64,000 nucleotides of DNA from Peteryoungia desertarenae. Its GTDB lineage: Bacteria; Pseudomonadota; Alphaproteobacteria; Rhizobiales; Rhizobiaceae. The stretch's first letter is position 1. Every line of letters starts with the position of its first letter. The translations under genes were made by a program, and so were the position numbers. The notes beneath the pieces were generated by a model. It was not told where the DNA came from, ran no database searches, and was given only the letters and a program-made list of their open reading frames with translations. Positions 37,059 through 46,159 of the stretch are shown piece by piece. The DNA lies in NCBI RefSeq assembly GCF_005860795.2, contig NZ_CP058350.1, forward strand, positions 808,001-872,000, written 5' to 3'.

Positions 37059-38716
37059 GCGAAAAAGCCCTGCAGGAACCAGGAGGGCTTGCGACCGGGC
37101 CGTTCGTAAAGCCCTTCGCGATAGAGCCAGAAGCGCTGCCCCGCCGTATCCTCGACGCGGAAATAATCGCGTGGCGGCGCCTCTTCACCATCGATCCACC
37201 ATTCCGGTGCGATCCGTTCCGGCCCTTCCGCCTTCAGGATGCGCCGTTGCAGCCGGCGCCAGCGGAAGCTTGCCGGCGGGCCGTCGGGCACGGACGACAT
37301 GACCTCCACCTCTTCGGCGCGGGCGAGAAACCGAAGCGGGCGAAGACCACGCACCGGCGGGCGCGACCCGGCATCGAGGACGGAAGCAGCCGATGGTGAG
37401 CCGGCTGAAAGAAGCGCCAGCGCATCGGAAAGCGGCTGATGCGCGCTTGCCCGATCCGGCCAATGGCTGGAAAGCGAGAGAGGCAGGCTGAGCGCCCGTG
37501 TGCCGAGCCGGGCGGCCACCTGATCGACAAAACGGGTCAGCTGCTCGCCTTCGCCATCCTCATCATCGAGCTTTGCCTGACGGTTCTCAAAAGCCTCGCT
37601 GCGCAAGACATTGAGCCGCAGAAGCTCGAAACCGAAGCCGGCATCCAGACCATCACGCAGCACCGAGAGGCGCTCTTCGAACAGCGCCCGGATACGCTGC
37701 GGATCGCGCAGCGGTGCAGAGGCGCCGACCTCGATGCGAAACACCCGGCCATCAAGGCGAAACAGCATGAGTTCGAAGAGACGCCCGCCCTCGGCGCGGG
37801 CTTCAAGCGTTGCCCGAAGCCCCGCCGCCAGACGACCGGCGAGATCAAGAATATGCTCCTCCTCGCTGATCGGCTCGGCAAGGCGCCGCTCCACCGAAAT
37901 CATGGCCGGGACCCGGCGCGGCGAAATCGGCTCGCCTTCAAGCCCGAGCGCCTGATCGAGTCTCAAGATCGGCGAGGGACCGAAGCGGCGCATGATCGGC
38001 GCACGCGGAGCCGAGAGAAGATCGCCGATCGTCTTCAGGCCGACACGCGCCATGTCGACGACAATCTCGGCAGCAAGCCGGAGCGCCTTGACCGGCAGCG
38101 GGGACAACACGTCCGGGGCCTCGGCAATCGCGACGATTGCCGGCCCCTGATGGCGGCTGCAGGCCTGGGCAAGACCGGGTGTGGGGCCGATGGCCGCCTC
38201 GACTTCAAGCCCAAGGCCGCAAAGCCGGGCCGTCAGATCAGCCAGCAGGTTTGCCTCGCCGCCAAAGAGATGGGCGCAGCCCGTGATATCGAGCATCAAC
38301 CCATCGCTGCCATCAATGGCGACAAGCGGCGTATAACGATCACACCAGTCGGCAATCGCCTCGAGAAAGCTGCGATCAGCATCCGGATCGGCCTCGATCA
38401 CCTCGATGGCCGGGCAGATGGCACGCGCTTCCGCCAGCCCCTGGCCGATACGCAGGCCGAAGCTTTCCGCCCTTTCATCCAGCGCCGTCAGTCGGAGATT
38501 GTTGGCGACACGCCCGGCACAGACCAGTGGCGGCAGGGTCTGACCGGCAGCCTCAGGATGCCCGGTGGATCCCGCCTGCCCCGGCGAACGCCATGACAGT
38601 CCCCAGCGCCTGCGGGCGATGCGGTCGGTCGACAGCCTCGGGAAATAGAGCGACAGGATCCGACGGTCGCAATCGGGCGCGGTCTGCAGGAGCGAGGGGG
38701 TAAAGGCGGCGTTCAT
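37055..38716 (-). CDS. imuB: ImuB, Y-family polymerase-like mutasome hub
   Basis: 553 residues from ATG 38716, with GGAG upstream. The Y-family fold begins [20 protein letters not shown]. The core is present ([80 protein letters not shown]). ImuB proteins usually lack the full set of catalytic acids and act as a clamp-binding scaffold for DnaE2. Its first 164 bp overlap, out of frame, the 3' end of imuA, which is far more than the usual few bases. Confidence 0.93.
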   Translation of the reverse strand: MNAAFTPSLLQTAPDCDRRILSLYFPRLSTDRIARRRWGLSWRSPGQAGSTGHPEAAGQTLPPLVCAGRVANNLRLTALDERAESFGLRIGQGLAEARAICPAIEVIEADPDADRSFLEAIADWCDRYTPLVAIDGSDGLMLDITGCAHLFGGEANLLADLTARLCGLGLEVEAAIGPTPGLAQACSRHQGPAIVAIAEAPDVLSPLPVKALRLAAEIVVDMARVGLKTIGDLLSAPRAPIMRRFGPSPILRLDQALGLEGEPISPRRVPAMISVERRLAEPISEEEHILDLAGRLAAGLRATLEARAEGGRLFELMLFRLDGRVFRIEVGASAPLRDPQRIRALFEERLSVLRDGLDAGFGFELLRLNVLRSEAFENRQAKLDDEDGEGEQLTRFVDQVAARLGTRALSLPLSLSSHWPDRASAHQPLSDALALLSAGSPSAASVLDAGSRPPVRGLRPLRFLARAEEVEVMSSVPDGPPASFRWRRLQRRILKAEGPERIAPEWWIDGEEAPPRDYFRVEDTAGQRFWLYREGLYERPGRKPSWFLQGFFA

Positions 38717-39509
38717 CAGGGTTCCACTCCAGGGTTAGATCGAAAAGCTCCGCAGCGCGGGATTTCTCGATACGGATCGAAAAGGCGGGATGGCCCATGC
38801 TGCCGCCAAGCGGGCCCCCATCGGACAGTTGACGCGCCGCCGCCGGCGCGGGTTTGACAAGAAGGCGCAGGCTGGCGCTCGATGCCTCTTCCTCGCCGGC
38901 CTGACGCAGGATCAGGAGTGCCCGACCGGCACTGCGCGCCTTCAGGCTCAGACGGCGGCTTTCGGTCAGCCCGAATTTCTTCAGATTGCCATGCACCTCG
39001 AAGAGCACGGTCGAAAAGGCACGGGACACAAGCGCGGCTTCCGTAAGCCACAATGCATCCTCGATCCGGCGGGGCATCGCATGGACGATTTCGCCTGCCG
39101 CAAGGCCGAAATCGACAAGTCCAGGCCCGTATAGGAGGCCGCTTTCACGCGCCACATGGGGATCGGAGATCAGCAGCATCCGGTCGGGAAGGCTTCGCTC
39201 CTTATGGGCAAGGCTTGCGCGCATCGCTGCGATGGAAAGACCAAGTCCGCTGACGGCACCGGCCTGCTGCAGACGCTCGCCGCGCAGCTCCAGCATCAGT
39301 CCAGGCCGCAGCCATTCGGCCTTCAACGCCTCGAAACATCCCTCAAGATCAAAGGCTTTCCGTTCCGCAGCCGAACCGGTATCCTTGGCATTGGCGTCCC
39401 CGCCGGCCAGGGCAGACAAACGCGCGCCATGGTCCGACTTGCCCTCGATGCGGGCAATCGTCTGTCGCAAGGCAAAAAGCTGCTCCTGCGTCTGAGCATG
39501 GCTGCCCAT
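38553..39509 (-). CDS. imuA: ImuA, RecA/SulA-like mutagenesis protein
   Basis: 318 residues from ATG 39509. The RecA-like fold lacks a convincing P-loop: [120 protein letters not shown]. After LEWNPDERR the frame runs on for about 55 codons inside imuB, with composition that looks non-conserved. ImuA supports DnaE2-dependent mutagenesis. A perfect LexA box lies 18 bp upstream of the start. Confidence 0.88.
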   Translation of the reverse strand: MGSHAQTQEQLFALRQTIARIEGKSDHGARLSALAGGDANAKDTGSAAERKAFDLEGCFEALKAEWLRPGLMLELRGERLQQAGAVSGLGLSIAAMRASLAHKERSLPDRMLLISDPHVARESGLLYGPGLVDFGLAAGEIVHAMPRRIEDALWLTEAALVSRAFSTVLFEVHGNLKKFGLTESRRLSLKARSAGRALLILRQAGEEEASSASLRLLVKPAPAAARQLSDGGPLGGSMGHPAFSIRIEKSRAAELFDLTLEWNPDERRLYPLAPADRARLRPSDPVALFPEAVDRPHRPQALGTVMAFAGAGGIHRAS

Positions 39510-39527
39510 GACGTCATCTCCGTTTTT

Positions 39528-39542
39528 GTTCTCTATATGTTC
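39528..39542 (-). promoter_or_regulatory. LexA (SOS) box of the imuA-imuB-dnaE2 operon
   Basis: GTTC-TCTATAT-GTTC is an exact match to the alphaproteobacterial SOS box GTTC-N7-GTTC. It is placed 19-33 bp upstream of imuA and also within the region divergent to the metallopeptidase gene (125 bp from it). Confidence 0.88.
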
Positions 39543-39666
39543 TTATGGATTCCAGAGCTTGCTAAAAGAGTCAACCGGATTCAGATGAGAATTTATTCCT
39601 CATCCGGATTTGCTCTCGAAATGATCGGGCAAAACGCCTATATGTCGGCACAAGTAAGGAGTACCC

Positions 39667-40107
39667 ATGGCCCGTATTGACCAGACCGAGGATTGGCGGG
39701 ATCGCCACGCCCCCACGATCAGCGCATTCGAGTCGCTGGCCATTGAAGCCTATGGTCATCTGCCTGAGGAATTTCGTGCCCTGACCAAGGATCTGGTCAT
39801 CGAGATCACCGATTTCCCAACCGATGATGTCTTCGAGGACATGGCGCTGGAAACCCCCTTCGACCTTCTGGGCCTGTTCGAAGGGCGCGGTATTTCCGAA
39901 CGCTTTTCAATGGAAACCGGCGAAATCCCCAACAAGATCACGCTCTATCGACGCCCGATCCTCGATTACTGGGCCGAAAACGAGGAAACCCTCGGCGACA
40001 TCATCACCCATGTCCTGATCCATGAGATCGGCCACCATTTCGGCCTGTCCGACGACGACATGGAGCGGATCGAGGAAAGCGCCGAGGACGCTGCGGCCAA
40101 CAACTGA
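39667..40107 (+). CDS. Zincin-like metallopeptidase family protein
   Basis: 146 residues. It has the zinc motif HEIGHHFGLSDDDMERIE (HExxH, followed by a third acidic/His ligand region) near the C-terminus, and IPNKITLYRRPILDYWAENE before it. It matches the small metallopeptidase family (DUF1025-like) widespread in proteobacteria. No signal peptide, so it is cytosolic. The substrate is unknown. It shares the upstream region holding the LexA box with imuA, but whether it is itself damage-controlled is open. Confidence 0.88.
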   Translation: MARIDQTEDWRDRHAPTISAFESLAIEAYGHLPEEFRALTKDLVIEITDFPTDDVFEDMALETPFDLLGLFEGRGISERFSMETGEIPNKITLYRRPILDYWAENEETLGDIITHVLIHEIGHHFGLSDDDMERIEESAEDAAANN

Positions 40108-40193
40108 CGGAAAGAAACGGGCTGAACCCGGCCTTCCGATGCAGCAAGCCTGGTCGCATGGAGCCACCAGGCTTTTCCAGCCTTAGCGACCGA

Positions 40194-40400
40194 TTACTGC
40201 TCGCCGAGCTTCATGTCCGGATCATAATCCTTGCCATGCACGGTCTTCACCACCGCCTGGCCGCAATAGAGCCTGTTCTCCGCTGCATTGAAGGTATGGC
40301 AAGGCGATCCATGAAGCTCCCAGCCCTTGTTGAGCGCGTCCGTCACACGATGGCAGAAGCTGGCATCATCAGGGCCGGTGAGAAAACGGTAAAGTTTCAT
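40194..40400 (-). CDS. DUF1737 domain protein
   Basis: 68 residues: MKLYRFLTGPDDASFCHRVT DALNKGWELHGSPCHTF... with the DUF1737 pattern of a Tyr-rich start followed by LNKGWELHGSP. The function is unknown. Its ATG overlaps the stop of the upstream CitE-like gene by 4 bp, so the two are co-translated. It is often annotated as a companion of this lyase in rhizobia (recollection). Confidence 0.8.
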   Translation of the reverse strand: MKLYRFLTGPDDASFCHRVTDALNKGWELHGSPCHTFNAAENRLYCGQAVVKTVHGKDYDPDMKLGEQ

Positions 40401-41305
40401 GCTATGGTCTTTCTTCTTTCGATGATCTGAATTTGGGCCATCAGCCGTTCGGCGTCTTCGAGATGCAGCCGCTCGACCATTTTACCGTCGAGATTGATGA
40501 CATTGAGATTTGCCGCCTCCGGCGTTGAGAACGCCTCAATAATCGCCCTTGCCTCGGCAATTTCCCCATCGGAAGGTCCGAAATGCTGGTTGGCGGGCTC
40601 GATCTGGGCCGGGTGGATCAGCATCTTGCCGTCATAACCCATGGCGCGGCCTTGGGCGCATTCGGGGCCAAAGGCCTCGATATCCCTGAAATCATTCGAG
40701 ACGCTGTCGATCGCAGACAATCCATGGGCGCGAGCGGCGAGCAGGATCTGCATCAGGAAGGGCACGAGATAGGTGCGGTTCGGCTCGCGCGGAATGCCGG
40801 TTGCCTTGCGCAGATCATTCAGCCCGACAACGAAACAGTCGAGCAATCCGCCGCCATTGCGCCCGAGCGCTGCAATCGCCCCGGCATTCAGCACTCCCTT
40901 CGGCGTTTCGATCATCGCCCAGAGACTGAGGCCTTGCGTCGCATCTTTCGCCTTCAGCCGCTCGGCGATGAGGATCAGATCTTCGGGCGTCTCGACCTTG
41001 GGGATCAGCACGGCATCGGGGCGAACACTGGCCACCAGATCAAGATCCGCATCCAGAAAGGGCGTATCGACGCCATTGATGCGGATAATGCCCTCTCGCA
41101 GGCCAAGAGGCGAATTCTTCATAAAATTCCGCAGCTTATCCCGCGCTTCGGCCTTCATCTCCGGCGCGACGGAATCTTCCAGATCGAAGATGATACCATC
41201 GCAAGACAGCGTCACGGCCTTTTCAAGCGCTCGGCCATTGATGGCCGGCACGGTCAGAAGAGAGCGCCGCACGAAATGGTCTTGCCGGGACGAGGTCAAT
41301 TGCAT
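40397..41305 (-). CDS. HpcH/HpaI aldolase / CitE-like CoA ester lyase
   Basis: 302 residues. A TIM-barrel lyase with RRSLLTVPAINGRALEKAVT, GIIFDLEDSVAPEMKAEARD (metal-binding Glu/Asp), RINGVDTPFLDADL, VLIPKVETPEDL, LWAMIETPKGVLNAGAIAAL (Glu), and GYDGKMLIHPAQIEPANQHF. It resembles malyl-CoA / beta-methylmalyl-CoA or citramalyl-CoA lyases, which cleave 3-hydroxy acyl-CoA to acetyl- or propionyl-CoA plus glyoxylate or pyruvate. The exact substrate is unresolved. It is translationally coupled to the DUF1737 gene. Confidence 0.9.
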   Translation of the reverse strand: MQLTSSRQDHFVRRSLLTVPAINGRALEKAVTLSCDGIIFDLEDSVAPEMKAEARDKLRNFMKNSPLGLREGIIRINGVDTPFLDADLDLVASVRPDAVLIPKVETPEDLILIAERLKAKDATQGLSLWAMIETPKGVLNAGAIAALGRNGGGLLDCFVVGLNDLRKATGIPREPNRTYLVPFLMQILLAARAHGLSAIDSVSNDFRDIEAFGPECAQGRAMGYDGKMLIHPAQIEPANQHFGPSDGEIAEARAIIEAFSTPEAANLNVINLDGKMVERLHLEDAERLMAQIQIIERRKTIA

Positions 41306-41415
41306 GGCTGAGTTCTGTCAATCTTTGCGGCAGGGCGCAAGATGACATTTCGGTGAAAACCTCTTGCATTGCGGGAAAAGAAGGACCACCTTGCATCTGT
41401 GAAAGGATCAACATC

Positions 41416-41646
41416 ATGCAGAATATTCGTTCCGCTCTCTTCGCTGTTGCCGGTCTTGCCGTAATGGGTATCGCTGCAGCCTTTGCCGTTTCGCTGACAC
41501 TGATCGTCGGCCTGCTTTTGACGGCAACGCTTGGCGCCCGGATGCTGATGCTCAAGGCCAAGCCGCGTCCGGTCTATGCCAAGACCCGCAAAGAGCGTGA
41601 AATGCGCGTCTGGAACGACGGTCGCGGGACGATCATCGACCAGTAA
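41416..41646 (+). CDS. Small hypothetical membrane protein
   Basis: 76 residues from ATG 41416, with GAAAGGA 9 bases upstream. Residues 4-45 are hydrophobic, enough for one or two membrane helices (ALFAVAGLAVMGIAAAFAVS LTLIVGLLLTATLGA), followed by a basic cytosolic tail KAKPRPVYAKTRKEREMRVW NDGRGTIIDQ. I recognise no family, but the well-formed ribosome site and membrane-plus-basic-tail design argue that it is real. A hairpin with GCAGGGC/GCCCTGC (41666-41691) follows and may terminate it. Confidence 0.75.
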   Translation: MQNIRSALFAVAGLAVMGIAAAFAVSLTLIVGLLLTATLGARMLMLKAKPRPVYAKTRKEREMRVWNDGRGTIIDQ

Positions 41647-41665
41647 AACTGGCTGACAGATTTAT

Positions 41666-41697
41666 GCAGGGCCTTCTGCGGATCGCCCTGCTTCTGT
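41666..41697 (+). terminator. Weak terminator-like hairpin
   Basis: GCAGGGC (41666-41672) pairs with GCCCTGC (41685-41691), followed by TTCTGTG. The T-run is poor. Confidence 0.35.
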
Positions 41698-41847
41698 GCG
41701 AGCATGCATTGCCACCAAAGGCACCTGATCTTGCGGCTTTTATCGCAGTTGCGAAGTTCCCCAACAAGATTCTCCTTCAAATCAGCCAGATTTTCCTCTA
41801 TGGGCGAGACGTTCGAACGATGAACGGCAGGATCGAAGGCAGGATTG

Positions 41848-42453
41848 ATGGATAAGTTTGTAAAGCTCACCGGCGTCGCCGCGCCGCTTCCGGTTGTCAA
41901 TATCGACACGGACATGATCATCCCGAAGGATTATCTGAAGACGATCAAGCGAACCGGTCTCGGCACCGGCCTGTTTGCCGAAGCCCGCTACAACGAAGAC
42001 GGCTCGGAAAACCCGGATTTCGTTCTGAACAAGCCCGCCTATCGCAATGCGCAGATCCTGGTCGCCGGCGACAACTTCGGCTGCGGCTCCTCGCGCGAAC
42101 ACGCCCCTTGGGCACTTCTCGATTTCGGTATCCGCTGCGTGATCTCCACGTCCTTTGCCGACATCTTCTACAACAACTGTTTCAAGAACGGCATCCTGCC
42201 GATCATCGTCAGCCAGGAAAACCTGGACAAGCTGATGGACGATGCCTCGCGCGGCTCCAACGCCGTGCTGACGGTCGATCTGGAAGCCCAGGAGATCACC
42301 GGTCCGGACGGCGGCAAGATCACCTTCGAAATCGATGCATTCAAGCGCCACTGCATGCTGAACGGCCTCGACGATATCGGCCTGACGCTGGAAAAGGCCT
42401 CGAGCATCGCGAATTTCGAAAAGTCGAACGCTGCCCAGCGCCCCTGGGCCTGA
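41848..42453 (+). CDS. leuD: 3-isopropylmalate dehydratase small subunit
   Basis: 201 residues from ATG 41848 (TTG 41845 just before is not needed), the same length as E. coli LeuD. It has [20 protein letters not shown], the swivel-domain substrate loop [38 protein letters not shown] and a C-terminal [12 protein letters not shown]. With LeuC it isomerises 2- to 3-isopropylmalate in leucine synthesis. leuC is not in the window. leuB is 1.2 kb downstream, separated by an opposite-strand gene. A terminator follows. Confidence 0.96.
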   Translation: MDKFVKLTGVAAPLPVVNIDTDMIIPKDYLKTIKRTGLGTGLFAEARYNEDGSENPDFVLNKPAYRNAQILVAGDNFGCGSSREHAPWALLDFGIRCVISTSFADIFYNNCFKNGILPIIVSQENLDKLMDDASRGSNAVLTVDLEAQEITGPDGGKITFEIDAFKRHCMLNGLDDIGLTLEKASSIANFEKSNAAQRPWA

Positions 42454-42484
42454 GCCTACGGCGACACGACAGAATGAATGACAA

Positions 42485-42510
42485 AGCCGGGTTTAGAGCC
42501 CGGCTTTTTT
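42485..42510 (+). terminator. Rho-independent terminator after leuD
   Basis: AGCCGGG (42485-42491) pairs with CCCGGCT (42499-42505) followed by TTTTT. It would also work for the convergent gene's leader side only weakly. Confidence 0.9.
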
Positions 42511-42527
42511 CATGGTGAGCGCTCGCA

Positions 42528-43478
42528 TCAGCCGAACTGGCTCCGCCAGGTCTCAAGCTTCGCCAGGGACACGCCAATCCCGCCGCAGACCTCAATCAGC
42601 GGCCTTTCAAAGCCCTGCAGAAGCTCAAAATGAACATCCGCCACCGCAAGGGCTGCGCCACAGGCAGGCTCGACCAGCACCCGCTGCGCATCGGCAAACT
42701 TGAGGCACGCCTGAACCGCCTGCGCATCGCTCACGAGGACACTTTCAATCGGGTGGTGATTGGGCAGATCAAAGACATGGGGCGCAACACGGCGGGCACC
42801 AAGGGAATTGGCAATCGAGGTGATCGCGGGCAGCGTCACGTGCGTACCCGCCTCAAGGCTCGCATGAAAAGAGGCCGCCCCTTCCGTCTCGACAGCGATC
42901 ACCGGCACATTCGACAAACCGTTGCGCTTCAGTCCGGCCACGATGCCGGCCAGCAGGCCTCCACCACCGACGCTCGTGATGACACAATCAAAGGCAGCGC
43001 CATCCTCCACCACCTCATCGATCAGGCTGGCATGCCCCTCCCACAGCGAGGGATGATCGAAGGGATGAACATAAGCTGCGTCTCTCGCCTCCGCCATAGC
43101 GATGGCATGGGCATTGGCCTCGTCAAAGACCGCGCCATGCACCAGCACGTCCGCACCCGTTGCCGCAATCTGCCGACGCACCTCCGGACTGGTTGTTTCC
43201 GGCACGACGATGGTCACCGGCACATCAAGCGCCCGCCCGGCATAGGCAGCGGCTATGCCGGCATTGCCTCCCGAGGCGCAAAATATCTCGCGGGCACCAG
43301 CGGCCACCTCACGCTGGCACAGAAGCCCGACGCCACGCAGCTTGAAACTGCCGGATGGCTGCAGCGCGTCCATCTTCAGAAGAAGCGGCTTGCCACAGGC
43401 ACTATAGTCCGCCCGCGTCTGAAGAAGCGGGGTATGGAGGTGGAGCGGCACGGAGAGGGGAGCGGCAGAAGGGGACAT
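42528..43478 (-). CDS. PLP-dependent serine/threonine dehydratase-like enzyme
   Basis: 316 residues, fold type II. Lys in PSGSFKLRG is the cofactor lysine, SGGNAGIA is the phosphate/substrate loop, and SVGGGGLLAGIVAG is the glycine loop. It resembles catabolic threonine/serine dehydratases without the C-terminal regulatory ACT domain. It deaminates L-serine or L-threonine to a 2-keto acid. Placement among leu genes is suggestive, because 2-ketobutyrate feeds branched-chain synthesis. The orientation is opposite to leuD and leuB, so it is not in their operon. Confidence 0.88.
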   Translation of the reverse strand: MSPSAAPLSVPLHLHTPLLQTRADYSACGKPLLLKMDALQPSGSFKLRGVGLLCQREVAAGAREIFCASGGNAGIAAAYAGRALDVPVTIVVPETTSPEVRRQIAATGADVLVHGAVFDEANAHAIAMAEARDAAYVHPFDHPSLWEGHASLIDEVVEDGAAFDCVITSVGGGGLLAGIVAGLKRNGLSNVPVIAVETEGAASFHASLEAGTHVTLPAITSIANSLGARRVAPHVFDLPNHHPIESVLVSDAQAVQACLKFADAQRVLVEPACGAALAVADVHFELLQGFERPLIEVCGGIGVSLAKLETWRSQFG

Positions 43479-43690
43479 GGGATACTCTGCGGGGGTATTA
43501 TCAAGAATTGCGAAGCAGCTGAGTTGTGAACGTCAGACGCCAAACGGTCAACCATTCAGGTGCATCACCTTGGCATTGCAGGATATGACTTACGGCGTGC
43601 CCAAACCGTACCGTTTCAAGCCTTTGCTCGCTTGAAAAGGCCTGTCGCGGGGTCTAAGAGACCGCAACTTGTTTTTGAGCGGAGGCTTTC

Positions 43691-44803
43691 ATGACTGAGC
43701 GCAATCTTCTTCTCCTGCCCGGTGACGGCATTGGTCCGGAAGCCATGGGCGAGGTCCGCAAGATCATCGCCTATATGAACGACGAAATGGGCGCCGGTTT
43801 TGTCACCGATGAGGGCCTGGTCGGCGGCTGCGCCTATGACGCCCATGGCGCGGCGATCTCGGAAGAAGACATGGCCAAGGCGCTCGCAGCCGACGCCGTT
43901 CTCTTCGGTGCCGTCGGCGGTCCGAAGTGGGATGACGTGCCTTACGAAGTTCGCCCGGAAGCCGGCCTCCTGCGCCTGCGCAAGGATCTCGAACTCTTCG
44001 CCAACCTGCGTCCGGCAATCTGCTATCCGGCGCTCGCCAACGCCTCCTCGCTGAAGCCGGAACTGGTCGAGGGTCTCGATATCCTCATCGTCCGCGAACT
44101 GACCGGTGGCGTCTATTTCGGCGAGCCGAAGACCATCACCGATCTTGGCAATGGCCAGAAGCGCGCCATCGACACGCAGGTCTATGATACCTACGAAATC
44201 GAGCGCATCGCCTCCGTCGCCTTCGAACTCGCCCGCACCCGCAAGAATGCCGTCTGCTCGATGGAAAAGCGCAACGTCATGAAGTCGGGCGTCTTGTGGA
44301 ACCAGGTCGTCACCGCGACCCACAAGGAGAAGTTCTCTGACGTGAAGCTTGACCACATGCTGGCCGATGCCGGCGGCATGCAGCTGGTGCGCGCGCCGAA
44401 GCAGTTCGACGTCATCGTCACCGACAACCTGTTCGGCGACATGCTGTCGGACGTTGCCGCCATGCTGACCGGTTCGCTCGGCATGCTGCCGTCGGCCTCG
44501 CTCGGTGCCCCGGATGCCAAGACCGGCAAGCGCAAGGCGCTCTACGAGCCCGTGCATGGTTCCGCACCGGACATCGCCGGCAAGGGTATCGCCAACCCGA
44601 TCGCCATGATCGCCTCCTTTGCCATGTGCCTGCGCTACTCCTTCAACATGGTCAAGGAAGCCGACACGCTGGAAAAGGCGATCGCCAATGTCCTCGACAA
44701 GGGCATCCGCACCGGCGACATCATGGCCGAAGGTTGCACAAAGGTGGGCACTGCCGAGATGGGCGATGCGATCCTCGCCGAGTTCAAGGCGCTTTCCGCC
44801 TGA
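43691..44803 (+). CDS. leuB: 3-isopropylmalate dehydrogenase
   Basis: 370 residues. It has [56 protein letters not shown], metal/substrate [37 protein letters not shown], and the NAD motif [18 protein letters not shown]. It oxidatively decarboxylates 3-isopropylmalate in leucine synthesis. The start is ATG 43691 with GGAGGC upstream. It stands alone on this strand between the dehydratase and rpoH. Confidence 0.97.
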   Translation: MTERNLLLLPGDGIGPEAMGEVRKIIAYMNDEMGAGFVTDEGLVGGCAYDAHGAAISEEDMAKALAADAVLFGAVGGPKWDDVPYEVRPEAGLLRLRKDLELFANLRPAICYPALANASSLKPELVEGLDILIVRELTGGVYFGEPKTITDLGNGQKRAIDTQVYDTYEIERIASVAFELARTRKNAVCSMEKRNVMKSGVLWNQVVTATHKEKFSDVKLDHMLADAGGMQLVRAPKQFDVIVTDNLFGDMLSDVAAMLTGSLGMLPSASLGAPDAKTGKRKALYEPVHGSAPDIAGKGIANPIAMIASFAMCLRYSFNMVKEADTLEKAIANVLDKGIRTGDIMAEGCTKVGTAEMGDAILAEFKALSA

Positions 44804-45199
44804 TTTCCTGGGATCAGGCCCGCAGGCAATAGCTGCAAAGGCCTGGTTCACGCCATGATCAATGGACGGCGCAGATCCTGCGCCCTCCTTCACCTTTGGA
44901 AGGCTGATGCCTTCGATGCGTCCGGTCTCGACATGGATGCCGACCGGACCTCTCGTCTCCCCTACCTATGCCAAGCACAGTTTGTCGCAGGTCAATGCAG
45001 ACAAGAATGCGACCGGCTGAGCAATCCGATCCGCTCACGGCTGCGTAATATGGTCTGGAACGCTTGATAGCGGGACCATAGCCGAGGCGACGAAACATCT
45101 CCTCTCCCGTGGAACCCGAATGGACGGTGCCCCGTTGAGGTCCGACGGCCAAAATCGGATCTGGGCGGAAAACTGTCCGAACCGACCATGGAGACATCG
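44804..45199. other. 396-bp intergenic region between leuB and rpoH
   Basis: It holds a 7-bp hairpin GGCGCAG/CTGCGCC (44868-44884) without a T-run, a second small stem CCTTC/GAAGG just after, and the EcfG-type promoter at 45111-45136. A 70-codon open frame at 44855-45067 has no ribosome site and no recognisable motif, so I do not call it. Confidence 0.6.
45111..45136 (+). promoter_or_regulatory. EcfG/RpoE2-type promoter of rpoH
   Basis: GGAAC (45111-45115), 17 bases, CGTT (45133-45136) is an exact fit to the general-stress sigma consensus of alphaproteobacteria (GGAAC-N16/17-CGTT). It lies 63 bp before ATG 45200. In Sinorhizobium and R. etli the second rpoH is known to be under RpoE2/EcfG control. 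Confidence 0.75.
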
Positions 45200-46072
<873 letters not shown>

Positions 46073-46091
46073 AAGAAGACTTCAATTTACG

Positions 46092-46120
46092 AAAAAGCCG
46101 GCATCCGAGCCGGCTTTTTT
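46092..46120 (+). terminator. Rho-independent terminator between rpoH and the M48 gene
   Basis: AAAAAGCCGGC (46092-46102) pairs with GCCGGCTTTTT (46109-46119). The flanking A- and T-runs make it work in both directions for these convergent genes. Confidence 0.92.
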
Positions 46121-46159
46121 GTTGGGGCAGTCAAAGCCCAAGGCCGGCAGCAGATCTCA

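Noticed and set aside
43616..44893. 425-codon open frame on the minus strand
   Set aside because: Antisense to leuB, which is unmistakable; the product is low-complexity.
44855..45067. 70-codon open frame between leuB and rpoH
   Set aside because: No ribosome site, no recognisable motif, and it ends just before the rpoH promoter.
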